Below, piece by piece: positions 7,906 to 17,407 of a stretch of 64,000 bases of DNA (within the stretch, counting starts at the first letter, position 1; each line of letters begins with the position of its first letter). Under the pieces are notes generated by a model. It ran no database searches, was not told where the DNA came from, and saw only the letters and a program-made list of their open reading frames with translations. The position numbers were made by a program, and so were the translations under genes. The DNA is from G965240365 sp965240365. GTDB taxonomy: Bacteria; Pseudomonadota; Gammaproteobacteria; Eutrophobiales; Eutrophobiaceae. The stretch covers positions 930,001 to 994,000 of the forward strand of contig OZ251218.1 of assembly GCA_965240365.1 (NCBI GenBank), written 5' to 3'.

Positions 7906-8844
7906 ATGACAGAATTTATTGCATTTGGACTCATAAACGGCATTCTGTACGGCATGCTAATATTCATGTTGGCCAGTGGCCTTACCCTCATTTTCTCGAT
8001 GATGGGCGTTCTCAACTTTGCCCATGCAAGTTTGTTCATGATGGGTGCTTATTTAGGCTATCAGATCAGTACGGTTGCAAATTTTTGGGTGGCGCTGATC
8101 GTCGCGCCGGTGCTCGTCGGTATCATCGGAGCTTTAATCGAACGCTATGGTTTGCGCAAGGTTCACAAATATGGGCATGTCGCAGAGTTGTTGCTGACTT
8201 TCGGTGTCAGTTTTGTCTTCGAGGAAATCGTTGCTGCGATATGGGGGCGCCTCCCGGTTCGTGCGGAACTGCCCGAAATCTTGCAATCCACTGCATTCAC
8301 CATGTTCGGCATAGACTATTCAATGTATCGCCTGTTCATCGTGCTGATTTCGGTGGCGATGTTCGTTGCGCTTTATCTGGTGATCGTTCGAACACGCATT
8401 GGGCATATTATTAAAGCCGCGTTAACGCATCCCGACACGCTCAACGCCATGGGTCATAATGTGCCGTTGGTGTTCATGATGGTATTTGCTGGCGGCTCAT
8501 TTCTGGCTGGCCTGGCCGGTGTGATCGGTGGCGGATATTTCACCACCGAGCCAAGCATGGCAGTGCAACTTGGTACGATCGTATTCGTTGTTGTTGTTGT
8601 CGGGGGGCTGGGGTCTCTCGGCGGCGCATTGTTCGCTTCAATCCTTATCGGGGTTCTGCAATCCTTTGCGGTGGGTATTGAAACGAGCTTCGGTGCTTTG
8701 TTTGCTTTTTCAGAGGCGACGGGCGCGATGTCACATATCGCAGCAATCCGAATCTCTCAGCTAGGGCCGCTGGTTCCATTTCTTCTGATGGTAATAGTGT
8801 TGGCAATACGCCCGAAAGGGTTGTTTGGAACACGGGAGTTTTAG
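7906..8844 (+). CDS. branched-chain-type ABC permease, LivH-like
   Basis: A 312-residue inner-membrane protein with about eight hydrophobic segments. The start MTEFIAFGLINGILYGM at 7906 is the usual LivH N-terminus; an upstream GTG at 7855 would add 17 polar residues of no known role. The loop GLRKVHKYGHVAELLLTFG and the motif GGLGSLGGALFASILIG near residues 225-241 are typical of the family. It forms the transport channel with the LivM-like protein, whose ATG follows three bases after this stop. Confidence 0.88.
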   Translation: MTEFIAFGLINGILYGMLIFMLASGLTLIFSMMGVLNFAHASLFMMGAYLGYQISTVANFWVALIVAPVLVGIIGALIERYGLRKVHKYGHVAELLLTFGVSFVFEEIVAAIWGRLPVRAELPEILQSTAFTMFGIDYSMYRLFIVLISVAMFVALYLVIVRTRIGHIIKAALTHPDTLNAMGHNVPLVFMMVFAGGSFLAGLAGVIGGGYFTTEPSMAVQLGTIVFVVVVVGGLGSLGGALFASILIGVLQSFAVGIETSFGALFAFSEATGAMSHIAAIRISQLGPLVPFLLMVIVLAIRPKGLFGTREF

Positions 8845-8847
8845 AGC

Positions 8848-10062
8848 ATGCAGAAAACACGGCTCATTTTCGGATTAGCTTTGGTGCTGCTGGCTCTCAG
8901 CTTACCGTCATTTGGAGTCAATCCGTTCCTGATTACAGTCCTGTCGCAGGCCGCTATCCTCGCAGTTTTCGCCCTTTCATACAATTTGTTATTTGGTCAG
9001 GCTGGTATGTTATCGTTTGGGCATGCGGCTTACTTCGGGTTGGGCAGCTTTGCGGCGATTTACACTATTAATTGGGGACTTGAGGGTGGATGGCCTATCC
9101 CTTTGGAGATTGTACCCTTAAGCGGTGCACTTGCTGGTGCATTGATAGCTGCTTTGTTTGGTTTAATCTCGGTCAACCGGCCTGGGGTTCCATTTGCTAT
9201 GATCTCCCTTGGTATCGGACAGCTGGTGGTTGCTATCGTCTGGATGTTTCCCGGTTTGTTCGGTGGAGAAGAAGGCATTTCTACCGATAGAGTAACGGGC
9301 TATACGCTGTCCGGCTTGAGTTATGGTCCACAAAGCGATGTTTATATGCTGATCATCTTCTGGCTGGCTGTAACATGCGGTGCGGTGCTTTGGCTATCAC
9401 AAACGCCTCAGGGGCAGCTTGCCAACGCAGTCCGCGAAAACCCGGAAAGGGTCAAGTATATCGGCTGCAATCCAACCGTAATCCGTTATCGTCAATTTGT
9501 GATCTCAGGTTTTTTTGCAGGACTGTCTGGCGGGCTTTTTGCAATATCTTATGAAATCGTCACAGCAGATGTGCTGGGTCTGGATGTATCGGCCAAAGTG
9601 TTATTTGCAACTTATATCGGTGGTGCAAGCTATCTGTTTGGGCCGGTGTTCGGCGCCTTGATTGTTACGATCCTGAGCTTGATCTTGCCCAAATACACCG
9701 ATGCCTGGCTTTTGTATTTTGGCCTGTTCTTTGTGTTTCTTGTGATCTTCTCGCCGCGAGGCTTTACCGGCTTTCTTGAAGAAACACTTCACAAAGCTCG
9801 TAATCTCAGGAATGCGGATTTCAGAATCACGGTGCTCTGGCAACTCGCCGTGGTTATACCGGGTATCTTCGGTGGTATACTTGCGATCGAATACACGTAT
9901 CACCAATTCTCGTCCCTGCATCAAAACACGGGCATGACATTTTTAATTGAATACGCCCCGCAGTCAATCGCACCGCTGATACACGCGATGATCCTGATCG
10001 CCGTCAGCATCGGGGTAGCGATTATTCGGAAATGGCGTTTTCCAGAGCTTTTGGGAGAGTGA
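8848..10062 (+). CDS. branched-chain-type ABC permease, LivM-like, extended C-terminus
   Basis: A 404-residue membrane protein. LSYNLLFGQAGMLSFGHAAY is the family signature near residues 43-62, and the conserved loop AVRENPERVKYIGCNP follows near 193-208. Ordinary LivM proteins end after about 320-340 residues near SPRGFTG. This one continues about 80 residues with two further hydrophobic segments (near 332-350 and 374-394) and a charged tail. It is in an operon with LivH (3 bp before) and the LivG-like ATPase (start overlapping or 2 bp after its stop). Confidence 0.87.
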   Translation: MQKTRLIFGLALVLLALSLPSFGVNPFLITVLSQAAILAVFALSYNLLFGQAGMLSFGHAAYFGLGSFAAIYTINWGLEGGWPIPLEIVPLSGALAGALIAALFGLISVNRPGVPFAMISLGIGQLVVAIVWMFPGLFGGEEGISTDRVTGYTLSGLSYGPQSDVYMLIIFWLAVTCGAVLWLSQTPQGQLANAVRENPERVKYIGCNPTVIRYRQFVISGFFAGLSGGLFAISYEIVTADVLGLDVSAKVLFATYIGGASYLFGPVFGALIVTILSLILPKYTDAWLLYFGLFFVFLVIFSPRGFTGFLEETLHKARNLRNADFRITVLWQLAVVIPGIFGGILAIEYTYHQFSSLHQNTGMTFLIEYAPQSIAPLIHAMILIAVSIGVAIIRKWRFPELLGE

Positions 10063-10064
10063 GC

Positions 10065-10820
10065 GTGAAAAATATACCAGCACTCAAACTAAAAAGCGTC
10101 AGTAAGTCGTTTGGGAACGTCCAAGTTATTAAAGAAGTCGATCTGGATATACTAAAGAACGAACGGCACGCGATCATCGGCCCGAATGGTGCGGGTAAGT
10201 CGACTCTGTTCAACTTGATAAGCTCCAGCTTTCCTGTCAGTTCAGGTAAAATCTATTTGGACGGTAAGGACGTAACTAATTCTCAACCTTACCAAATCAA
10301 CCGGATGGGGCTGAACCGCAGCTTTCAGGTCACCAACGTTTTCTCGCAGATGACAGTATTTGAAAATCTACGCTGTGCTTGCCTTTGGAGTGAAGGTTAT
10401 GGATACTCAATTCGCCATCTAGTCGGCCGTGGAAAGCGCCTTCGGGAAGCGACGGAGCATCTGCTTGAACTCGTTGGGCTACAGGACAGACGCGATGAAC
10501 TCGCCGAAAATCTGACCTATGCCGATCAACGCACCCTGGAGATTGGTGTTACCATCGCGGGTAATGCCGAGGTCATTATGCTAGATGAGCCAACAGCGGG
10601 AATGAGCCACCACGAAACATATAAGATCATCGAGTTGATCCGCACAGTGAGTCGTCAGAAAACCTTGCTAATAGTAGAGCATGACATGGGGGTGGTGTTT
10701 GGTCTGGCCGACCGTATTTCAGTTCTAGTTTATGGTGAAATCTTGATGACCGGAACGCCAGACGAGATTCGTAAAAACCCCGAGATACGCCGTGTCTATC
10801 TGGGTGAGGAGGTGGCCTGA
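10065..10820 (+). CDS. ABC transporter ATP-binding protein, LivG-like
   Basis: A 251-residue cytosolic ATPase. Walker A is GPNGAGKST, the signature loop is degenerate (LTYADQR, where LivG normally has LSYGEQR), Walker B is VIMLDEPTAG and the switch histidine is in VEHDMG. I chose the GTG at 10065 because GGGAGAG lies 5-7 bp before it; another GTG at 10059 overlaps the permease stop. It pairs with the LivF-like ATPase that starts on the final base of this gene's stop codon. Confidence 0.88.
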   Translation: MKNIPALKLKSVSKSFGNVQVIKEVDLDILKNERHAIIGPNGAGKSTLFNLISSSFPVSSGKIYLDGKDVTNSQPYQINRMGLNRSFQVTNVFSQMTVFENLRCACLWSEGYGYSIRHLVGRGKRLREATEHLLELVGLQDRRDELAENLTYADQRTLEIGVTIAGNAEVIMLDEPTAGMSHHETYKIIELIRTVSRQKTLLIVEHDMGVVFGLADRISVLVYGEILMTGTPDEIRKNPEIRRVYLGEEVA

Positions 10821-11515
10821 TGCTGAAGATATCTAATCTTCACGCTTTTTACGGCAAAAGTCACATCCTGCATGGCGTCGATATGATGGTTGGCAAAGGT
10901 GAGATTGTTACCTTGTTGGGGCGGAATGGAACTGGACGTTCAACTCTATGCAAGGCGATCATGGGTCTGGTGCGCATGGAGGGGATTATACGCTTTCACA
11001 AACAGGACATTGCGGGGTTACCTCCTTATAAAATTGCGCGGCTTGGGCTGGGATACGTTCCCGAACACCGCGATATTTTTCCTGATCTTACTGTGCGGCA
11101 GAATCTGTCTTTGGGTCGGAAACCCGGGCAAAAATCCAGCAAGTGGAACACTGAAGAGTTCTTTGATATGTTTCCAAATCTTGCGGTCCGTCGTGATACT
11201 ATTGCGGGTGTGCTATCAGGTGGCGAGAAACAAATGCTTACGATGTGCCGGGCGTTGATGGGGGATCCGGCATTACTCATCATTGACGAACCCACAGAAG
11301 GTTTGGCACCAAAGATCGTAGAGCAGATTGGAGACATGATTGCGACGATCGCCCGAAGTGGCCTTGCGGTGTTGTTGGTTGAGCAGAAACTGACGATCGC
11401 CACCAAGCTTGCTCACCGTACGCTTATCTTAGGGCATGGCCGGATCGTGTTTGACGGAACGCCTGAAGAAATGAAAATGCACCAAGACGTGCAACGCGAA
11501 TGGCTGGAAGTTTGA
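10820..11515 (+). CDS. ABC transporter ATP-binding protein, LivF-like
   Basis: A 231-residue ATPase completing the importer. The signature loop is LSGGEKQML, Walker B is LLIIDEPTEGL and the switch histidine position is occupied by VEQKL, as is usual in LivF. Walker A reads GRNGTGRST: arginine stands where the phosphate-binding lysine should be. Arginine may be tolerated, or this site may be weak with LivG doing most of the hydrolysis. The gene ends 16 bp before an IS5-derived element that separates it from the thiolase. Confidence 0.87.
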   Translation: MLKISNLHAFYGKSHILHGVDMMVGKGEIVTLLGRNGTGRSTLCKAIMGLVRMEGIIRFHKQDIAGLPPYKIARLGLGYVPEHRDIFPDLTVRQNLSLGRKPGQKSSKWNTEEFFDMFPNLAVRRDTIAGVLSGGEKQMLTMCRALMGDPALLIIDEPTEGLAPKIVEQIGDMIATIARSGLAVLLVEQKLTIATKLAHRTLILGHGRIVFDGTPEEMKMHQDVQREWLEV

Positions 11516-11531
11516 GAGCTGCCAATGAAAA

Positions 11532-11885
11532 GGAAGCTCTGATTGAATGGTGAATAGATGCGATAATAGTCTTTTTTGACTGATGGATTTTACTCTTGCC
11601 GTGAAACAACAGACTTTTGCCTCCTTGAGCTATGCTCATAAGGTGCGGTACAAGGGGTTGGAGAAAAACCGCCAACAGGTGCTGAGCTTGATGGCGCTGG
11701 CCAATGTGTATCTGTTACGCCGGTCGTTAATGACGTGATGAGCGCCTCATTGCGCCTGAAAAACGCAAAAGTGGTCAAAAAGTATCAAAAAAGAGGGCAT
11801 TATCCCGATAAAGCGGGACAGTCTGTTTCAAAAACAATGAATCTGTCGATTAAGCGACAGATTTACTGATTCGTTCAGAGTTTCC
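11532..11885 (+). mobile_element. IS5-type deletion derivative, likely relative of MITE family A
   Basis: A 354-bp element. Its left end is GGAAGCTCTGATTGAAT and its right end reads ATTCGTTCAGAGTTTCC, an imperfect terminal inverted repeat of the same type as the family A MITEs. It is flanked by AAAA on both sides (11528-11531 and 11886-11889), a 4-bp target duplication. It holds the last 51 codons of an IS5-type transposase and a hairpin (ATCTGTCG/CGACAGAT) near the right end. It sits just before the ribosome-binding site of the thiolase gene. Confidence 0.75.
11583..11738 (+). pseudogene. IS5-type transposase C-terminal remnant
   Basis: The frame from 11583 encodes 51 residues including SYAHKVRYKGLEKNRQQV and LMALANVYLLRRSLM. 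This is the usual end of IS5-group DDE transposases (VRYKGL.KN..Q...L.AL.N....RR). The catalytic domain is missing, so the element cannot move itself. Confidence 0.7.
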
Positions 11886-11901
11886 AAAAGGAGAATAAAG
11901 T

Positions 11902-13137
11902 ATGACAGCACCAATATATATCCTAGGCGGGGCACAAACCGATTTTTCCCTAAACTGGTCGCGTGAGGGCAAAGGTATTGAACAGGTTATGCGATGCGCA
12001 TTGGAAGACGCACTTGAAGCCACCAATCTGACCTATTCCGATATTCAGACCACTCATGTTGGAAATTTCGCAGCCGAACTGTTCTGTCGTCAAGGTCAGT
12101 TAGGGGGGCTTTTTGCCTCACTGGACAAATCTTTATCTGGTAAACCGGCTACGCGCCACGAAGCCGCCTGCGCCTCGGGTTCTATGGCAGCGCTTGGTGC
12201 CATGGCTGAAATCCAGGCCGGACGGTACGATTTGGCCTGCGTCATGGGGATTGAATACATGCGCAATGTGCCTGGACAACGTGCTGCGGAACACCTTGGT
12301 TGTGCTGCTTGGGCCGGTGAGGAATGGGATGATGCGACATATTTGTGGCCGCGTGCGTTTTCGGATCTAGCGGATGTATATTCGGAGCGCTTCGGAGAGA
12401 TTGCATATGACCACATTGGAGCTATCGCTCAAAAGAACTACAAGAACGCGAGGAAAAATCCAAATGCGCAAACCCGCATGTGGGAATTCCAAAATTCTAG
12501 CTTTACCGAGAATGATGATACCAATCCAGTGATCGAAGGCCGAGTCCGCCGCAATGATTGTGGTCAGGTAACCGATGGTGGCGCAGTGGTATTCCTGGCA
12601 TCGTCAGATCGGGCCAAGATTTATGCGAAAGACAATAATGTTAAGCTAGAGGATATTCCGCAAATCCAAGGTTGGGGACATCGCACTGCCACGATGCGTT
12701 TCGTCGATAAGTTGGCCGAAAGCGACGGCGATCCCGTCATTCTGCCTCATGTCAAAGGAACCATTCAAGATGCTTTGTCGCGCGCGGGCATTGGCAATGT
12801 TTTTGACCTGGATCTCATCGAGACCCATGATTGCTTTGCGATGACCGAATACATGGCGATTGACCATTTCGGCATCACGCCGCCGGGCAAAAGCTGGCAA
12901 GCGGTTGAAGAAGGAACGACACAGATAGGGGGCAAATTACCGGTTAACCCGTCGGGTGGTTTGATTGGGCTCGGTCATCCAGTTGGCGCAACAGGAGCGC
13001 GAATGCTACTCGACGCCTATAAACAAAGTGCTGGTCAGGCAGGAGAATATCAGGTTGAGAACGCGCGGCGTGTGGGAATTTTGAACATTGGCGGTAGTAC
13101 CACTACGATCGCATCATTCATCGTTGGGAGGGATTGA
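11902..13137 (+). CDS. thiolase-family acyltransferase, SCP2/lipid-transfer type
   Basis: A 411-residue thiolase-fold protein of the non-decarboxylating SCP-x group. The nucleophile is Cys90 in HEAACASGSMAA; the histidine motifs ETHDCFAMTE and GLGHPVGATGARM follow, and the end has NIGGSTTT. The start at 11902 has AAAAGGAG 9 bp upstream. Its expected role is the last step of beta-oxidation, splitting 3-oxoacyl-CoA with free CoA. The TetR gene follows at once, so regulator and thiolase are probably cotranscribed. Confidence 0.85.
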   Translation: MTAPIYILGGAQTDFSLNWSREGKGIEQVMRCALEDALEATNLTYSDIQTTHVGNFAAELFCRQGQLGGLFASLDKSLSGKPATRHEAACASGSMAALGAMAEIQAGRYDLACVMGIEYMRNVPGQRAAEHLGCAAWAGEEWDDATYLWPRAFSDLADVYSERFGEIAYDHIGAIAQKNYKNARKNPNAQTRMWEFQNSSFTENDDTNPVIEGRVRRNDCGQVTDGGAVVFLASSDRAKIYAKDNNVKLEDIPQIQGWGHRTATMRFVDKLAESDGDPVILPHVKGTIQDALSRAGIGNVFDLDLIETHDCFAMTEYMAIDHFGITPPGKSWQAVEEGTTQIGGKLPVNPSGGLIGLGHPVGATGARMLLDAYKQSAGQAGEYQVENARRVGILNIGGSTTTIASFIVGRD

Positions 13138-13145
13138 TCAAGATC

Positions 13146-13853
13146 ATGGATATTGCAACAAACATGTCCACTCACATCTCGGTTCCGACCAGTTTAAAAC
13201 GTGAGAGTAAGCCCAATCGGAGTGAGCAAACCCGACTGGACTTGCTGGATGCTGCTGCGGTGTTGTTCGCGCAAAAGCCATATGCCGACGTTACGCTACG
13301 GATGATCACCCAAAAGGCCGGTAGCTCTCTGGCAGCGGTGAATTATCACTTCGGTTCAAAAGAACTTATGCTCAAGGAGGTTTTCTTTCAGCGTGCCCGT
13401 CAGCTGAACCGTGAACGACTGATGTTGCTTGCTGAGGCTGAAAGCCGTTCTTTAGGTCAGTGCGTACCGCTTGAAGACGTGCTCTACGCTTACCTAGCGC
13501 CCGCAATAGGCTGGATCTTTCTAGAAGGTGATAATAGGAAACTGATCATCAAGTTTCTTGCCAGATACTGGCATGTCGATTCAATTCTAAGCGAAGAATT
13601 CATCAAAGATACAAAGCACCTTTCCCGTTTCGTTAGCTATTTGCACAATGCTTTACCCAAACACACGATTGAGGATGTGCACTGGGGATTCCATTTCGTC
13701 GTGGGCGCTTTGCATTACACAATCAGCGACCTTGCTCGATTAGATGCACTATCAAACGGTAGCTGCAAAACTAGTGATCGCCATGAAGTAACGGCCCGGT
13801 TGCTTGAATTTGCAAAGGCCGGCATGCTTTCGGCAATGAAGGATAGAAAGTGA
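13146..13853 (+). CDS. TetR-family transcriptional regulator
   Basis: A 235-residue repressor-type protein. The N-terminal helix-turn-helix is near residues 29-75 (SEQTRLDLLDAAAVLFA ... AAVNYHFGSKELML). The C-terminal ligand domain is not recognisable by eye. The start is uncertain: TTG at 13134 overlaps the thiolase stop but lies only 2 bp after GGGAGG, ATG at 13146 is 13-14 bp after it, and ATG at 13164 is also possible. It is the only regulator in the cargo, so it may bind the palindromes at 347-358 and 6367-6378 and respond to an acyl-CoA. Confidence 0.85.
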   Translation: MDIATNMSTHISVPTSLKRESKPNRSEQTRLDLLDAAAVLFAQKPYADVTLRMITQKAGSSLAAVNYHFGSKELMLKEVFFQRARQLNRERLMLLAEAESRSLGQCVPLEDVLYAYLAPAIGWIFLEGDNRKLIIKFLARYWHVDSILSEEFIKDTKHLSRFVSYLHNALPKHTIEDVHWGFHFVVGALHYTISDLARLDALSNGSCKTSDRHEVTARLLEFAKAGMLSAMKDRK

Positions 13854-13883
13854 ATTGACTACGTATCGATATTTAGACGTCCG

Positions 13884-14067
13884 TTAATAAGCTGGATTTG
13901 GGATAATTTTGGGTTTGATGAAGTCGCATATCATTAAGATGATTTTGGTGCAAAGAAGCTTCATCCATTTAAGGATGAGGCGTAAGTTATATCCGACAGC
14001 AGATAAGGCAGCATTTATCTGATCGCCTTCGCGTCCCTTCAGGAAGTTCCGTCCCAGATATCCGTTG
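13884..14067 (-). pseudogene. IS5-family transposase C-terminal remnant
   Basis: Reading leftward gives NGYLGRNFLKGREGDQINA, then LSAVGYNLRLILKWMKLL, then a stop at 13884. GRNFLKG..GD..NA.L...G.N.R.IL is the standard ending of a second IS5-type transposase group. Only about 60 residues remain and no terminal repeat is visible on either side. Confidence 0.6.
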
Positions 14068-14270
14068 GGGATAGCAGCAGCGTAAAACCGTTCATCAAGT
14101 TCAGGCTTGCCGGGTTAAACGGATCGGTCGTTGCGATCAGCGGCGCACATACGGCAGAAAAGACAAGACCGAAGGAGACGACAGCGGAGACCACGGCAAC
14201 AGGTTCAGTTCAACTGAAAACAGATAGATCAGCAAAATACCGATTAGAAATGACGGATTCCAGCGGTTTT
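14068..14270 (-). pseudogene. fragments of Dpp/Opp-type ABC permeases
   Basis: One leftward frame reads NPSFLIGILLIYLFSVELN, like the middle of a DppB permease. A different frame then reads APLIATTDPFNPASLNLMNG, like the N-terminal region of a DppC permease. They are joined directly, so a deletion has fused two neighbouring genes. The remnant then runs into the transposase fragment. From about 14270 to 14404 I see nothing recognisable. Confidence 0.4.
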
Positions 14271-14404
14271 GACGCGATCTCGATCGTGGCCAATGGGGCG
14301 TCGGACTATCTGATCGAAACTTTGGGAGATAAGGGGTGGCATGCGCGTTCGGTGATCGGCGTAAAAAGCCTTCCCCGCTGACCCATCCTTGCGCCCCTTA
14401 TGCT

Positions 14405-16033
14405 TCATTTCTCGGGGAGACGGTAGTCCGACAGCATTTCCCGCAATTTAAGCTTGGATATCTTTCCGGTCGCCGTCATCGGGAGCGCTTCCATGAACAT
14501 GATATCGTCGGGTACCTGCCATTTTGCCACGCGCCCTGCGATATAGTCGAGAACCGCTTGCTTGCTGACGGTCGCTCCTTCTTTGGCGACGATAATGAGC
14601 AGCGGCCGCTCGTCCCATTTGGGATGTGGGATTGCAACGACCGCGGCCTGTGCAACACCATGACAGCCACATGCGATGTTCTCCAAGTCGATTGACGATA
14701 TCCACTCCCCACCTGATTTGATTAGGTCCTTGGTACGGTCGACGAGGACAAGATCGGTGTGTGGGCCGATCTTCGCCACATCGCCTGTTGCGAACCAGCC
14801 ATCCTCGTCAAATGCTTTCTTACTTGCCTCCGGATCATTGTAATAGCCACTGATTACCGTCGGCCCGCGAACGAACAACTCGCCCGACTGCTCACCGTCA
14901 TGGGCCAATCTTTTGCCAGCTTCGTTCACGATCTTCATGTCGACCCCAAAAAGTCGCCGACCCTGGGGCACTTTTAGCGCTACGTTCTCCTCGGGGCTCA
15001 AGCCGGGTTCAGGGCGAATTGCCGTTCCGACCGGACTCATCTCGGTCATGCCCCAGGCGTGCAGAACCTCGATGCCGAACTCTTCCTCAAAAGCGCGGAT
15101 CATGGCTTCGCTGACGGCTGATCCGCCTATCAGCAGCGTGTCGAGCGCATCGGGCTTGGCACCGCGCTCGCGCATTTCGGTGATCAAACCGTTCCAGACG
15201 GTCGGCACGCCCCAAGCCGATGTCACCCCCTCGGCCTGCATGAGGTCAAAGACCGAGGTACCGTCGAGCTTCGGACCGGGCATCACCAAATCCGATCCCG
15301 TTAGCGGCGAGGAAAAGGGCAGGCCCCAAGCATTGACGTGGAAAAGCGGCACAACTGGCATCACACGGCGACCGCGGCCGAAGCATTGCAGCGCCCCAAT
15401 CACGGCCGAGAAACTATGCATGAGCGTGGAGCGGTGCGAATAAAGCGCGCCCTTGGGATTGCCTGTCGTCCCCGATGTGTAACACAGGCCCGACGCGGTG
15501 TTTTCCGGCAGTTCAGGCCAATCGAACCGGTCCGGTTTGTCTGCAATCAGTGTTTCGTAGCATAGCGTGCCATCGGGGACCGGTGCGGGCATGTGCGCCT
15601 CATCAGTCATAACGACCAGCTTGATGTCGGCGGGCAGGTGCGGTCGGAGGTTTTGCACCAGCGGGGCAAAGGTTAGGTCGAAAAACAAGACCGTGTCTTT
15701 GGCATGGTTGACGATCCATGCGATCTGATCGGGCGACAGGCGCGGATTGATCGTGTGACAGACCGAACCGATTCCGGCGATGGCATAATAAAGCTCGAAA
15801 TGCCGGTAACCATTCCAGGCCAGCGTCGCCACGCGGTCCCCAGGGGTGACGCCAAGCGCTTGAAGCGCATGGGCGAGCCGGGCTACCCGTGTTCGGGTCT
15901 GCCTATAGGTCTGGTGGTGACGTCCGCCCTCTACCGTCGAAGAAACGATCCCTGCCTTCGGGTACACGTCGGCAACGTAGTCGAGTATCTGTAGAACCGA
16001 CAGATCCCGGTGCATCATCATGCCTTTGAGCAT
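14405..16033 (-). CDS. acyl-CoA synthetase (AMP-forming), medium-chain/DmdB-like group
   Basis: A 542-residue adenylate-forming ligase. Motifs are CYTSGTTGNPKGALYSHR, HAWGMTEMSPVG, GWFATGDVAKIG, the KDLIKSGGEWIS hinge and LPMTATGKISK with the catalytic lysine. The N-terminal half (ATLAWNGYRHFELYYA, TINPRLSPDQIAWIVNHA) fits the group with medium-chain fatty acid ligases and DmdB, the methylmercaptopropionate-CoA ligase. ATG at 16033 has GGGAGG about 8 bp upstream. It faces leftward with the broken DctP gene directly before it. The exact acid is unknown. Confidence 0.87.
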   Translation of the reverse strand: MLKGMMMHRDLSVLQILDYVADVYPKAGIVSSTVEGGRHHQTYRQTRTRVARLAHALQALGVTPGDRVATLAWNGYRHFELYYAIAGIGSVCHTINPRLSPDQIAWIVNHAKDTVLFFDLTFAPLVQNLRPHLPADIKLVVMTDEAHMPAPVPDGTLCYETLIADKPDRFDWPELPENTASGLCYTSGTTGNPKGALYSHRSTLMHSFSAVIGALQCFGRGRRVMPVVPLFHVNAWGLPFSSPLTGSDLVMPGPKLDGTSVFDLMQAEGVTSAWGVPTVWNGLITEMRERGAKPDALDTLLIGGSAVSEAMIRAFEEEFGIEVLHAWGMTEMSPVGTAIRPEPGLSPEENVALKVPQGRRLFGVDMKIVNEAGKRLAHDGEQSGELFVRGPTVISGYYNDPEASKKAFDEDGWFATGDVAKIGPHTDLVLVDRTKDLIKSGGEWISSIDLENIACGCHGVAQAAVVAIPHPKWDERPLLIIVAKEGATVSKQAVLDYIAGRVAKWQVPDDIMFMEALPMTATGKISKLKLREMLSDYRLPEK

Positions 16034-16512
16034 GTATTTTCCTCCCTGATTGCATGCATCCTAAGCATGTCTGAATTCGCTGACCATGAGCCGAATAATA
16101 AAGTTTTCCCATCTACCAATTCTACCTCACTGTCGAGGATCCTCTGGAATGCCTTGGTAGTGGCAACGGAATCGGTGTTATAGACAGGAAGCTGGCTAAT
16201 ATCCGACAAGGGGAATTTGCCCGGATGATAAGGTGCTAACAATGGTGTGACGATATCAACGGCACCTCCTTGCAGCGCATCAAGGCCCCGCCCTATTCCG
16301 ACCAACTCACCGGCATAAAAGCGTGTCAGATTGACATCCGAACCCGCCTCCAGGGCATCGGCAAACGGTTCCATGTACTGACCTGTCCAAAAATGCACCT
16401 GAGGCAGTGATGAAGAAATGGTCATATCTGCCGCCATCGTATTACTCGTGGATGAAGCAAGCGCAAGTGCAAGCGCACCTAAAAAACGTACCTTAAGGCT
16501 TCTATGGAACAT
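16018..16512 (-). pseudogene. TRAP transporter substrate-binding protein (DctP), truncated
   Basis: One hundred sixty-four codons with a clear signal peptide (residues 1-28, ending near NTMAAD) and the first DctP lobe: SSSLPQVHFWTGQYMEPFAD and FYAGELVGIGRGLDALQGG. Complete DctP proteins are about 320-350 residues. The last 20 or so residues no longer look like the family and the frame ends inside the start of the ligase gene at 16033. Together with the cut DctQ at 3424 it suggests that one TRAP system was broken by rearrangement. Confidence 0.65.
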
Positions 16513-16541
16513 TGTCGTATCCTCCTTTAGGTTATATAAAT

Positions 16542-16690
16542 GGAAGCTCTGAATAAATCCATCCTGGACTTATCAGAGCACGCAAGGTGAAAATGCGATT
16601 TTCACCTTGCTTCAAAATCAATGACTTGCATCATTGATTTTGGCGGTACGTCCCTGTAACGCAGGAAACTCTGATTCAATCAGAGCTTCC
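16542..16690 (+). mobile_element. family A MITE, 149-bp form without 19-bp inserts
   Basis: Starts GGAAGCTCTGAATAAATCC and ends GATTCAATCAGAGCTTCC. It is flanked by AAAT on both sides (16538-16541 and 16691-16694), a 4-bp target duplication. Internal hairpins are AAATGCGATTTT and AATCAATGACTTGCATCATTG. Both positions that hold the 19-bp palindrome in other copies are empty here (GGACTTATCAGAG and GGTACGTCCCTG). Confidence 0.88.
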
Positions 16691-16724
16691 AAATCAACTG
16701 ATAAGGCTCAATCACCACGTCTTG

Positions 16725-16850
16725 TCAGTTCTCCCTGGCGGGAAACAGTTCTTCCCGCAAAAGGCGTTTCAAGATTTTGCCGTTGGGATTCCGTGGAAGC
16801 GGCTTGCCGTAGAACGTGACGCTTTCGGGAACTTCTTTTTCGTTTATTTA
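16725..16850 (-). pseudogene. acyl-CoA synthetase C-terminal remnant
   Basis: The leftward frame gives EKEVPESVTFYGKPLPRNP followed by NGKILKRLLREELFPAREN and a stop at 16725. This is the A10 end of an adenylate-forming ligase, including the catalytic lysine of NGKILK. Upstream it is cut exactly at the IS701 end (16851). The continuation is not found on the far side of the IS, so the insertion was followed by a deletion or other rearrangement. Confidence 0.72.
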
Positions 16851-17407
16851 CTGCTGTGTTATAAAAAAATAGTGTATTCTACAGTCTGGGTCAAATGTTT
16901 GTTGAGTTAAGCGATGGGTTTGAGTCTGGAACGAGGTTTCGACCGTTACTGCGATAGGATTGTCAATGCACTGGCGCCCGCCGACCGTGAGCGGCCGGCG
17001 CGTTGGTATATCCAAGGGTTGATGCTGCCAGGTAGACGCAAAAGTATCGAGCCGATGGCCGCACGGGTACAGCCGGACAAGGTGGGCTCGGCGCATCAGT
17101 GCATGCATCACCTGGTAGCGGATGGGTTGTGGCGCGATGAGGCGGTATTGTCGGCGGTATCCGAGCGTGTGCTGCCCAGGCTGCTGGGCGCGGATAGGCC
17201 GACCTATTGGAGCATCGACGATACTGGGTTTCCCAGGAAAGGCAAGCACTCGGTAGGCGTGGCGCGCCAGTACTGCGGGCAGACGGGTAAGCAGGGCAAT
17301 TGTCGGGTGGCCGTATCGCTGTCGATTGCCAGTGAGCGTGGCAGCCTGCCAATCGGTTATCAGTTGTATTTGCCGCAGGCATGGGCCGAGGACGATGAGC
17401 GTTGGGA

